Shown here one piece after another: positions 1-7,258 of a stretch of DNA of 8,950 nucleotides (within the stretch, counting starts at the first letter, position 1; each line of letters begins with the position of its first letter). Position numbers and translations under genes: made by a program. The DNA lies in contig JAFRQN010000269.1 in NCBI GenBank assembly GCA_017428585.1, positions 1 through 8,950 on the forward strand, read 5' to 3'. The stretch is from Bacteroidota bacterium (GTDB taxonomy: Bacteria; Bacteroidota; Ignavibacteria; Kapaibacteriales; UBA2268). The notes beneath the pieces are model-generated. The model was not told the origin of the DNA. It saw only the letters and a program-made list of their open reading frames with translations, and did no database searches.

Positions 1-1
1 A

Positions 2-1072
2 ATATCATCTTATATTTTGACTGGTTATACAAAAGAAATTAAACGCTCTACTGAAGCATCTATGAAATATGTTATATACGGTTCATTAGCTTCAGGATTA
101 ATGATTTATGGTATGTCTTTAATTTATGGATTAACAGGCACTTTAAATCTAAGCACAATGAATTTTGCATTATCTTTTAATACAAATTGGTTAACTATTT
201 CTATTGCAGGATTAATGATATTAGCAGGTTTTGCATATAAAATCTCTGCTGTACCATTCCATTTTTGGACACCAGATGTATATGAAGGTGCTCCTGTTGC
301 AACAACAGCTTTACTTTCTGTAGCGTCAAAAGCAGCTGGTTTTGCAGTTGTAATAAGATTCTTTGCAGCTGGTTTTATAAATCCTGCAAATTCTGACAGC
401 TATATTTGGAATGCATTACCTACTATAAATTGGCAATGGGTTATTGGAATATTATCCATAATAACAATGACACTTGGCAATTTAGTTGCAGTATGGCAAA
501 ATAATCTAAAAAGAATGTTAGCTTATTCAAGTATTGCACACGCTGGTTATCTATTAATGGGTGTAATGATTATGACAACTGCTGGAGTAGAAAGTATTAT
601 GTTCTATTTCATTACTTATCTATTAATGAACTTCGGTGCCTTTTTAGTAGTTCAACTTGTAGCAAATGAAATAAATAGCGAAGATATAAATGATTATGCA
701 GGATTAGGATATAGGAATCCAGTATTGGCAGCAACAATGACAATATTTTTGGCTTCTCTTGCAGGCGTTCCGCCTTTAGCAGGTTTCTTAGGGAAATGGT
801 ATTTATTTAACAGCGTTATCGAAGCAAACCAAATAGGAATTGCTGTTATAGGTGTGTTGAATAGTGTTGTTTCTTTATACTACTATATGAGAGTTCCAAT
901 GTATATGTATTTTAGAAAAACTCCTGACACTGACCCTCAAAGTCCTATTTCTATTAGCAAACCAAATTTGATTTTCCTTTTAGTTATAACAATACCTGTT
1001 GTTTTACTTGTTGTTAAATTTGGTCCACTTTTAGAACTTGCTAGAAATTCTGCTCAATTATTAATAAAATAA
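2..1072 (+). CDS. nuoN: NADH-quinone oxidoreductase subunit N (complex I), 5'-truncated
   Basis: This is a membrane-arm subunit of respiratory complex I, one of the three antiporter-like subunits that couple quinone reduction to proton or ion pumping across the inner membrane. The reading frame is already open at position 2 (ISSYILTGYTKE...), so the gene begins upstream; 356 residues remain of a usual 450-500. Counting from the first visible codon, family signatures include VPFHFWTPDVYEGAP near residues 84-98, KRMLAYSSIAHAGYLLMG near 170-187 and LAGVPPLAGFLGKWYLF near 253-269. Lysines K80 (before the VPFHFWTPD motif), K110 (SVASKAAGF) and K265 (GKWYLF) match the conserved intramembrane lysines of the NuoL/M/N family. 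The conserved glutamate of the preceding helix would lie just outside the window. The rest is a series of hydrophobic helices. It ends in TAA, followed 20 nt later by a terminator, consistent with nuoN as the last gene of a nuo operon, its usual place. Identification is firm. Confidence 0.96.
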   Translation: MSSYILTGYTKEIKRSTEASMKYVIYGSLASGLMIYGMSLIYGLTGTLNLSTMNFALSFNTNWLTISIAGLMILAGFAYKISAVPFHFWTPDVYEGAPVATTALLSVASKAAGFAVVIRFFAAGFINPANSDSYIWNALPTINWQWVIGILSIITMTLGNLVAVWQNNLKRMLAYSSIAHAGYLLMGVMIMTTAGVESIMFYFITYLLMNFGAFLVVQLVANEINSEDINDYAGLGYRNPVLAATMTIFLASLAGVPPLAGFLGKWYLFNSVIEANQIGIAVIGVLNSVVSLYYYMRVPMYMYFRKTPDTDPQSPISISKPNLIFLLVITIPVVLLVVKFGPLLELARNSAQLLIK

Positions 1073-1092
1073 TAAAACAGAAAATAACTTAA

Positions 1093-1134
1093 ATAAATAA
1101 AAAGGGATAGTAAAAACTATCCCTTTTTATTTAT
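1093..1134 (+). terminator. Rho-independent terminator downstream of nuoN
   Basis: An 18-bp perfect stem (1093-1110 paired with 1117-1134) closes a six-base TAAAAA loop. The core is AAAGGGATAG/CTATCCCTTT, flanked by A and T runs, so it could act on both strands. It starts 20 nt after the nuoN stop codon and fits the end of the nuo transcript. The stretch from 1135 to 1291 shows no gene or other structure. Confidence 0.9.
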
Positions 1135-1291
1135 CTATTATTTATTATTTTATATATTTTATTTTGTCTATATTTCTCAGCAAATATAATTATAATATAT
1201 TCAACATACTATTCCCTATTCATACTAAGAAACAGCATCTAAAATAAATTAAATAGAATAAAAATAACACAACACATATTTATATATAATA

Positions 1292-1326
1292 AAAAAACGA
1301 GAAATTAAATCAATTTCTCGTTTTTT
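1292..1326 (-). terminator. Rho-independent terminator downstream of porV
   Basis: A 15-bp perfect stem (1292-1306 with 1312-1326) has a five-base loop. The core is CGAGAAATT/AATTTCTCG, bordered by six A and six T. Read on the minus strand it lies 42 nt past the porV stop codon and finishes in a U run, as expected for the end of the porU-porV transcript. Its symmetry would also stop plus-strand read-through from nuoN. Confidence 0.88.
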
Positions 1327-1368
1327 GAAAATATAATCTCTTAAATTTATTATACGATATATTATAAA

Positions 1369-2463
1369 TTAATGCCAATCAACACAAAGAGAGAATCTCA
1401 TTGTATTAGCTAAAGGATGATTTTCTTCTATAGTAAGAATATATCCAAAATCAAGTCTAAACACTTTATATCTTACACCTGCACCTAAATTCCAGAATTG
1501 TCTTCCACCGAGAGAAGAAGGTTCTGTAAAATAGCCAGCACGTATAGCTACAACGTGTTCATACCAATATTCAGCGCCTACAGAAAATTCCATACCAGGA
1601 TTTGACCAAGCAGTTACTAAAGAAATAGGAACTGGATCTGAACCACCAGCAGAATCACGTTTTACAAGTAATTTTTGGAAATCTACAGCAAATTTTAAAT
1701 CATTAAAATCATCTTTATATACGCTATAAGCAGCCCCAAATTTTAAATTTGTTGGCAAAGGATCTGATTCACTAATATAAGTAATTTTAGGACCAAGATT
1801 TTGAAGATTAAGTCCTAAGGATAAATTATCTTTAAAGAACCAAAGATCAGTTGGCTTCCACAACAAACCTATATCCAAAGCAGCAGAATTACCTGCACCA
1901 GCTTGAGAAGTTTGTGTAGCAGGAGTCAAATTTGATCTGATATATTTAATACCTGCACCAATACCTAACTCATCCATAACTGTTGTCCCATAATAAGCAC
2001 CTATAGCAAATTCATTAGAAGTAAAAGTACCCAATACCTGTCCATTTTGTGCTGTTCTTTGAAATTCACCTAAATTCATAAACATCAAATTAACAGCTAT
2101 CGTTCCTACATCTTCTATATATTGAGCATAAGTACCATAACTATAATATAAATCTGCATTAAATTGAGGCAGCCATGGTGAAAAAGAAAGAGTAACTTGT
2201 CGATAAAGCTCTGGATCAGTATAGTCATCACCCTCATTAAAATAATCAAGAAATCCTAATCCACCAGGATTCCAATAAACAGAATTAGCATCATCAGCAA
2301 TAGCTACACCAGTTTCTCCCATTCCACTAGAACGAGCATCTGGAGCAATTCTTAGAAATGGAACAGAAGAACCACCTGCTTGTGCAAAAAGCATATTATT
2401 AGCAATAAATATACTTACTATTACTAATATTCCTGAAAACAAATCAATTTTATTGATTTTCAT
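1369..2463 (-). CDS. porV: Type IX secretion system outer membrane shuttle protein PorV (LptO)
   Basis: PorV is an outer-membrane beta-barrel of the FadL-like fold. It collects substrates from the T9SS translocon and delivers them to the PorU sortase complex. The product is 364 residues from the ATG at 2463. Residues 1-29 form a Sec signal peptide with a long hydrophobic core and an Ala-Gln-Ala cleavage site. The family hallmark follows at about 39-67: IAPDARSSGMGETGVA, then DANSVYWNPG. The remainder alternates aromatic and small residues as in barrel strands, and the C-terminus carries HPLANTMRFSL, as in PorV. The frame is open to a GTG at 2466, but the ATG at 2463 sits 8 nt after an AGGA and is preferred. 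The gene lies 134 bp downstream of porU on the same strand, a common T9SS pairing. The segment after WNPG, including LPQFNADLYYSYG, is unlike the Bacteroidia form I remember, so a PorV/PorQ-family paralogue cannot be fully excluded; the adjacent porU argues for PorV. Confidence 0.9.
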   Translation of the reverse strand: MKINKIDLFSGILVIVSIFIANNMLFAQAGGSSVPFLRIAPDARSSGMGETGVAIADDANSVYWNPGGLGFLDYFNEGDDYTDPELYRQVTLSFSPWLPQFNADLYYSYGTYAQYIEDVGTIAVNLMFMNLGEFQRTAQNGQVLGTFTSNEFAIGAYYGTTVMDELGIGAGIKYIRSNLTPATQTSQAGAGNSAALDIGLLWKPTDLWFFKDNLSLGLNLQNLGPKITYISESDPLPTNLKFGAAYSVYKDDFNDLKFAVDFQKLLVKRDSAGGSDPVPISLVTAWSNPGMEFSVGAEYWYEHVVAIRAGYFTEPSSLGGRQFWNLGAGVRYKVFRLDFGYILTIEENHPLANTMRFSLCVDWH

Positions 2464-2470
2464 CACATTT

Positions 2471-2477
2471 ATCCTTT
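2471..2477 (-). promoter_or_regulatory. Shine-Dalgarno-like site of porV
   Basis: Read on the minus strand this is AAAGGAT, with AGGA ending 8 nt before the ATG at 2463. It favours that ATG over the GTG at 2466. The other complete genes here have no comparable purine-rich site, so porV stands out. Confidence 0.55.
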
Positions 2478-2561
2478 TTTATTTCAAATATTAATCTACA
2501 AATAATTAAAAATTAATCTATAAACACTTCCCAAAAATAAAAAATTCAATTTATATAACTA

Positions 2562-2593
2562 CAAATATATGATTTTACAAAAAACATACCAAA
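2562..2593 (-). promoter_or_regulatory. Predicted Bacteroidota-type promoter for porV
   Basis: On the minus strand TTTG (2593-2590), a 20-bp spacer and TATATTTG (2569-2562) match the -33 TTTG and -7 TAnnTTTG consensus of the Bacteroidota housekeeping sigma factor. Transcription would start near 2555, about 90 nt before the porV ATG. The -33 element is just upstream of the porU stop codon, inside the porU-porV gap. No terminator is visible in the gap, so porV could be transcribed both from porU read-through and from this site. Confidence 0.5.
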
Positions 2594-2597
2594 AAAA

Positions 2598-5500
2598 TTA
2601 TTGAATTATTATTCCTAAAGGACCAAATTTTTCATAAATACTGCCATTAACCGAGCATTTTATTCTATAATAATAACATCCCGCACCTATCTGCGAAATA
2701 TCAACAATATCTCCTAAAGGTAAGATTCCTACAGTTTGAGTTGTAAAAATATTATTATTTATATATTGGTTGTTAATTGCTATTTTATCACCTAATGAAT
2801 TGATAATTTCAAATTCTATTATATTAACAGGTGGAACAAAATTATACCTAACTATTAAATTAGCATCAGAAATCATATTTTTCATTAGCGGATTAGGTGC
2901 TAAAGAAATACTAATTAGATAATTCTCTTCTGGAATAATAAAATCAACAAATTCTTCTGAATAATTATTGAAAACATCCCAAGCTCTAACTTTGACAGTA
3001 TGCTTTCCTTTTTCTAAATTATAAAGATATTTACTTATACTTCCTGCACATGGATTATCCAGAGAAGAAACAAAATTATGTGTTAAATCTATTGGATTTG
3101 GATTATTATCAACCCATGCTTCTAATTTATGACCTATACCTAAACCTGTAACATTTAACCCTGTTTCATCCTGTAAATCAACTAAAAGAAGAGGTATTTG
3201 ACTGACAACATCTCCATTTCTGAAAAATAATCTGTTATCTATAAATAATTTTATATCTGGACCATTATTATCATTTTCCAACGTTGTGTCAATATCATTT
3301 ATTCTAAGTTTCTTTGACAAACCCTTCGCATGCAAATGATTATCATTAGAAAATGCATAAGCATAAAGAATAGCATTATCATTACTAAAATTAACATCAC
3401 CTGGTACTACAAATTCTGCTTCAAATGAACCATTTATTACAGGGAAAGCACTTTTATTTAATGTAGCACCAGCATCTATAAATTTATGAACAGCATTTTG
3501 TGTCATGCTTTCAACTTCTATATTAGCTTCATTTAAAGACAATATTACAGTTCCATTAAATTCACTTAATATATCATTTGATAGACTATTTGTAATCCTA
3601 CCATTTATTTTTATTTTTGACAAAGCTTTAATATCAACTAACGAAGTATCATTTTCATCGTTATTAATTTCTATATCATTAATTTTATCAATATTAATTA
3701 TAGAATTTGGATATAATAAAGATAATGAAGGATCACCTAATAGAACATACATAAGTGCTTCTGCAGAAGGCTCATTATCATAATAATATTTTGAACGACG
3801 TAAATTTTCACCTATTGTAATATAGTTTCCATCATCATCTCTATCAAACAATGATTTATAAATATACTGAAAAAATGTATTATTAGGCGAAATACCTGAA
3901 ACACGTGTTGCAGATAAAGACGCTATTGCCCCAGTATATGGCAGCATAACAATTTCTCGTCCAATACAATTGGTTCCACTTTTATCAAAACGACCTACTT
4001 CACAAGAAGATGCCATAAAGTAAAATAATTTATCAGAATTGCTAAAACGCTGCAAAGTATTTTCTCGAGTTATGGTCTGTTCATGCATTAAAATATTTGG
4101 ATTGCCATGTCCAGTATAGAATAACACCTGACCGCCATCAATATTCGTAGAATGCAATACTTCTTCCGTTACCTCTGGAAAACGTCTTGCACCTGCTTGT
4201 ATTTCAACAGGATACGCTGCACTATAAATTTTCTTCTGTCTAAAATCATCTGGTATTAAATTAGAAATTCTTTCAGCATCACCATCATGATATGTTTCAC
4301 CCTCAAATCTACCATCTGCACCTATATCGTCATCTGCAAAAAGAATAATATTTGTACGCCAATTATTATTATCTGATTTATTCTCATATAGATCAAGCTT
4401 ATTTATATAAAACTCGCCTTCCTCATTAGAAACTATAGGAACTCTACCTATAGCTAAATCTGCAAACCAATCATCTCCATCAACACAAACATAATAATCA
4501 TCAGATGCATAACAGGATTGATTATCTGAAATATAAGTAGTTGTTCCAGGAGCTATACGTCTATTATCTCTTTGGAAAGTAGGTACAAGATTAGGAGTCT
4601 TATTTTCAATTAAACGCATATCATAATGTCCCAACCCCCAAAGTACAACAAATTTAGGTTTATTAACCCAATGATTATACGCATATTGAATATAGTCTCT
4701 TATAGCAGTAACATCAAGACGACTATGCGAAAATTCATTATATATTTTATCTACTGTAACAACTTTTACTCTATAACCATTTTGTTTGGATCTATAATCT
4801 GCAAATTTTTCAGCAGAACTAAGCAGACTATTTGCAGTAACGACTATAATATCAGCATTAGCTTCTTCACCACGCAAATTATCTAAAACAATAGATTCTA
4901 TAGATTCAACTTGCTTTATATTAGAAGAAATAAAGAAATGTTTCTTTTGCAATCTTGAATGAATATCTAAATTATTTGATTTAAATGTAAAATTATTACC
5001 ATCTTTTGAAATGTTTTTTAATAATTTAGGATTAGAAGCATCTGTTACATCAAAACCATATTTAATTTTACTAAACCCAGTAATATTATATTCACTAATA
5101 GCATTTGTATCATTGTTATTTGTAAAAAAAGATATTTCCCCATCAATAGCAGCAAATTTGCGAGGATAATGAATTTCATAGTAATTTAAGTAAGGAATTG
5201 CTGTCCCATAACCACTATAATCTATATTCATTATAGATTTTTCATTAGATGTTAATGCATTTATAGGATATCCAACATAAGATGTTTGCAATCTTGCTTG
5301 TTCATACGAACCAGTAGAAGAACCTATACTAATATAAGAATTATAATCATTATTTCCAGCAAAACTTATTATGAATTCACCTACACTATTTGAAACATGA
5401 GCCAAAGATAAATTATAATAAATTGTATCAATATCTGCGTTATAATCTACATTATATAACTGATTTATAAAAGGTGTATTAAAAGTCGAATTGCCTAAAA

Positions 5501-6635
5501 AAATACGTCCATTACCCCATAAAGAAGGCATAATTAAATCTGTTTCCGAAAAAATAGAAGCAATATAATTATCTGGCTTATATGTCGCTAATTGACTAAC
5601 CTCTATTTCTGCAGCACGTTTACCTTCGTCTCCACCAAATGTTAACAAATAGTAATTGCTATTATCCATATAATTTAGATAATGAGTTACAAATCTAAAT
5701 GCATATAAATCTGATACTGAAGAGAAATTTTTCAATCCTGAACTTCCAGAACCATAAAAAACTATATCTTCTAACTCACCATTACTATTAGTATTCACAA
5801 TTATTTCTTGTTCATTTAAAATATTATTTAATCCATCAGAAACTTTTTCACTTAAAATATCACCACTTCCTCCAAATACTTTTATAGTTTTTACTAAATC
5901 TGGAGAAATATTAATTCCATAATTTGACAATTCTTTAGAGGTTATTCTATATACTCCTTCAGTTTTTACTGCCATTCGCAGCCACTGACCATTACTTAAT
6001 GTATTTAAATCCTGTCTATTTGATAATATCTCATTATTTTTTTTATACTTCTCATCTTTCATATAATTAATTTTAACAACAACATCTATTCTTTTAGGAA
6101 TTTCTAAACCATTAATTTCTTTATTTAAACGAGCAGCTGTTATAACAATATGCGATAAATATTTTTGTTGAGATTTACCAGAACAATTTACCTTAACCCA
6201 ATTTGGTGTTGTATGATTATTATATATTTCAGAACTATAAACAAACTCTTCTTTATAATCAGTCAAAGTCATTGGAACAGGTGCTAATAAAAGATTATAT
6301 CTTTTAGTTTCAAAAACTTCATAACTTTCAACAGATAAATCAAAAGGAATATCCAAAAGAACAGGAAAAACAAAAAACAATTCATTCGGAGAACCCGCCG
6401 CATACTTACTACTAGCATCTTTTATAGTAGGCATTAATAATTTAATACCATCAGAAGTTATAATAGTATCAATTTTTTCTATTTCAGGATAATAAGATAA
6501 ATTTATATAATTTTTATCAAATTGATTAATTTTTAATTCGGCGTTACTATGCGATTGAATAAAAATGAAACTACATAATAAATACACTAGAAGTATTATG
6601 TAATTATTCTTATTATATATTTTTTTTATTTGCAT
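2598..6635 (-). CDS. porU: Type IX secretion system sortase PorU (C25 gingipain-like peptidase)
   Basis: PorU is the cell-surface transpeptidase of the T9SS. It removes the C-terminal signal of secreted cargo and joins the cargo to an anchor. The product is 1345 residues, slightly long for the family. A signal peptide covers about residues 1-32 (hydrophobic 12-26). A large beta-rich N-terminal region runs to about 590. The C25 peptidase domain covers about 594-975, with the His of YTGHGN at 843 and the nucleophile Cys of ASSCEVGRFD at 878; DLAIGRVPI (727-734) and LLGDPSLSLLYP (965-976) are also family-like. Beta domains follow, including the PorU-like stretch TGLNVTGLGIGHKLEAWVD (about 1158-1176) and KVRAWDVFNNYSEE (1215-1228). 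A T9SS C-terminal-domain-like end starts at LAPNPL (1245-1250). Start ATG is at 6635, with no Shine-Dalgarno. Both catalytic residues are present, so it should be active. It leads the porU-porV unit. Confidence 0.93.
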   Translation of the reverse strand: MQIKKIYNKNNYIILLVYLLCSFIFIQSHSNAELKINQFDKNYINLSYYPEIEKIDTIITSDGIKLLMPTIKDASSKYAAGSPNELFFVFPVLLDIPFDLSVESYEVFETKRYNLLLAPVPMTLTDYKEEFVYSSEIYNNHTTPNWVKVNCSGKSQQKYLSHIVITAARLNKEINGLEIPKRIDVVVKINYMKDEKYKKNNEILSNRQDLNTLSNGQWLRMAVKTEGVYRITSKELSNYGINISPDLVKTIKVFGGSGDILSEKVSDGLNNILNEQEIIVNTNSNGELEDIVFYGSGSSGLKNFSSVSDLYAFRFVTHYLNYMDNSNYYLLTFGGDEGKRAAEIEVSQLATYKPDNYIASIFSETDLIMPSLWGNGRIFLGNSTFNTPFINQLYNVDYNADIDTIYYNLSLAHVSNSVGEFIISFAGNNDYNSYISIGSSTGSYEQARLQTSYVGYPINALTSNEKSIMNIDYSGYGTAIPYLNYYEIHYPRKFAAIDGEISFFTNNNDTNAISEYNITGFSKIKYGFDVTDASNPKLLKNISKDGNNFTFKSNNLDIHSRLQKKHFFISSNIKQVESIESIVLDNLRGEEANADIIVVTANSLLSSAEKFADYRSKQNGYRVKVVTVDKIYNEFSHSRLDVTAIRDYIQYAYNHWVNKPKFVVLWGLGHYDMRLIENKTPNLVPTFQRDNRRIAPGTTTYISDNQSCYASDDYYVCVDGDDWFADLAIGRVPIVSNEEGEFYINKLDLYENKSDNNNWRTNIILFADDDIGADGRFEGETYHDGDAERISNLIPDDFRQKKIYSAAYPVEIQAGARRFPEVTEEVLHSTNIDGGQVLFYTGHGNPNILMHEQTITRENTLQRFSNSDKLFYFMASSCEVGRFDKSGTNCIGREIVMLPYTGAIASLSATRVSGISPNNTFFQYIYKSLFDRDDDGNYITIGENLRRSKYYYDNEPSAEALMYVLLGDPSLSLLYPNSIINIDKINDIEINNDENDTSLVDIKALSKIKINGRITNSLSNDILSEFNGTVILSLNEANIEVESMTQNAVHKFIDAGATLNKSAFPVINGSFEAEFVVPGDVNFSNDNAILYAYAFSNDNHLHAKGLSKKLRINDIDTTLENDNNGPDIKLFIDNRLFFRNGDVVSQIPLLLVDLQDETGLNVTGLGIGHKLEAWVDNNPNPIDLTHNFVSSLDNPCAGSISKYLYNLEKGKHTVKVRAWDVFNNYSEEFVDFIIPEENYLISISLAPNPLMKNMISDANLIVRYNFVPPVNIIEFEIINSLGDKIAINNQYINNNIFTTQTVGILPLGDIVDISQIGAGCYYYRIKCSVNGSIYEKFGPLGIIIQ

Positions 6636-6691
6636 ATTTACTTGTATTGATTAAGATAACTATTTGATTATGATATAAATAATACAAAATG

Positions 6692-6718
6692 AAGGGAACA
6701 AATTTTAAGCTTTCCCTT
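6692..6718 (-). other. Small hairpin in the predicted porU leader
   Basis: AAGGGAA (6692-6698) pairs with TTCCCTT (6712-6718) around a 13-base loop, giving a 7-bp stem. It lies 57 nt upstream of the porU start, inside the leader implied by the predicted promoter. Inverted octamers at 6681-6688 and 6732-6739 flank it and could pair further out, with a large bulge. It lacks a clean U run on the porU strand, so a terminator is not assigned. Confidence 0.35.
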
Positions 6719-6822
6719 TGTTTATTTTCTCTTTGTATTATAATATATAAATATGTAGAAATGAATACAAAAGCAACCTTTAACTTAAATATAAATATAG
6801 TGATATAAAATATTTATTATTA

Positions 6823-6853
6823 CAAATATACATTTTTTTTTAATTAATACAAA
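6823..6853 (-). promoter_or_regulatory. Predicted Bacteroidota-type promoter for porU
   Basis: On the minus strand TTTG (6853-6850), a 19-bp spacer and TATATTTG (6830-6823) exactly match the TTTG/TAnnTTTG consensus of Bacteroidota. Transcription would start near 6816, leaving a leader of about 180 nt before the porU ATG at 6635. The -7 octamer is identical to the one predicted for porV, and the -33 element lies in one arm of the palindrome at 6846-6869. Confidence 0.5.
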
Positions 6854-6869
6854 ATTATTAATTTGTATT
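6846..6869. promoter_or_regulatory. Palindrome over the porU -33 element, possible operator
   Basis: AATACAAA (6846-6853) and TTTGTATT (6862-6869) form perfect 8-bp arms around an 8-bp centre. The left arm contains the predicted -33 TTTG of the porU promoter on the minus strand. The symmetry and position suit a dimeric regulator that could affect porU, but no regulator gene is in view and A/T-rich DNA forms palindromes easily. Confidence 0.35.
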
Positions 6870-6973
6870 TAATCAATTTATAATATAAGAGTTAAGCTTA
6901 TACTTAAAAAACATACAAAATAATAACAATATATTTAATTTTTTTTCGTAATTTTATATTCAAATATAGAATA

Positions 6974-7216
6974 ATGTATAATAAAAATATGTTTCTAAAG
7001 ATAATAAACTATGCTATTCGCATTATAATTATAATAGTTGGTATTCTTTTTATTTGCGGTGTATTTACACCTTATGACAAATCAGATATTCCTACTATAA
7101 TTGGTATAATTTGTATTTTATTTGGAACTTATCGTTTAATAATATATAAAATTAAATCAAAACGATATGAATTTTATTCTGATGATGAATCAAATGATAT
7201 AGATAAAAAAAATTAA
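6974..7216 (+). CDS. Small two-helix membrane protein of unknown function
   Basis: The 80-residue product has two hydrophobic segments, about residues 10-29 and 40-58, separated by a short polar turn (TPYDKSDIPT). A highly charged C-terminal tail (KSKRYEFYSDDESNDIDKKN) follows. Lys/Arg residues flank the helices, and with two crossings both ends are expected on the same, probably cytoplasmic, side. I do not recognise a named family; small two-helix proteins with an ILFGxYRL-like second helix occur in Bacteroidota from memory. The start could be ATG 6974 or the in-frame ATG at 6989 (MFLKII); neither has a Shine-Dalgarno. It is followed after 42 bp by the PstS-like lipoprotein gene on the same strand with no terminator between, so an operon is likely. 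Length, composition and genomic position support a real gene. Confidence 0.72.
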   Translation: MYNKNMFLKIINYAIRIIIIIVGILFICGVFTPYDKSDIPTIIGIICILFGTYRLIIYKIKSKRYEFYSDDESNDIDKKN

Positions 7217-7258
7217 AGCGAAATACTACTTTTTTATAACATATAAATAAGAAAAATT

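Larger units (their letters stand above)
6681..6869. repeat. Cluster of five AATACAAA octamers in both orientations
   Basis: AATACAAA occurs at 6681-6688, 6764-6771 and 6846-6853. Its reverse complement TTTGTATT occurs at 6732-6739 and 6862-6869. A related CATACAAA lies near 6912-6919. By a rough estimate from base composition, far less than one copy would be expected in 189 bp, although A/T-rich low complexity raises the chance. One further TTTGTATT is inside the coding region at 7110-7117. The copies may be operator sites, promoter parts or composition noise. Confidence 0.45.
6636..6973. other. Divergent intergenic region between porU and the plus-strand trio
   Basis: These 338 bp are extremely A+T-rich and contain no credible ORF or RNA gene. 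They hold the predicted porU promoter, a short hairpin and five copies of AATACAAA, each listed separately. A small inverted repeat TTAAG/CTTAA lies near 6892-6907. I found no convincing TTTG/TAnnTTTG pair on the plus strand for the gene at 6974, so that promoter remains unidentified. Confidence 0.7.

Noticed and set aside
17..19. TTG as a possible start of nuoN
   Set aside because: The same frame is open upstream to position 2 and the extra residues ISSYI continue the NuoN pattern, so this TTG is an internal Leu codon.
2464..2466. GTG as the porV start
   Set aside because: The next codon is ATG with a better placed AGGA; the GTG adds only one residue.
3505..3783. Plus-strand ORF of 92 codons
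   Set aside because: It is wholly antisense inside porU, whose frame is continuous and encodes recognisable domains; the translated product has no family features.
4626..4886. Plus-strand ORF of 86 codons
   Set aside because: It is antisense to the C25 peptidase region of porU and reads as low-complexity shadow sequence.
6571..6575. Cys21 of PorU as a lipoprotein attachment site
   Set aside because: The residues before it (YLL) do not fit a lipobox, and a hydrophobic run (FIFI) follows, so it lies inside the signal-peptide core.
6692..6718. Hairpin as a terminator
   Set aside because: It lies between divergent genes, has only a 7-bp stem with a 13-base loop and no clean U run on the porU strand.
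6862..6892. Plus-strand promoter for the gene at 6974 starting at TTTG 6862
   Set aside because: No TAnnTTTG or TATAAT-like element stands at a proper distance downstream.
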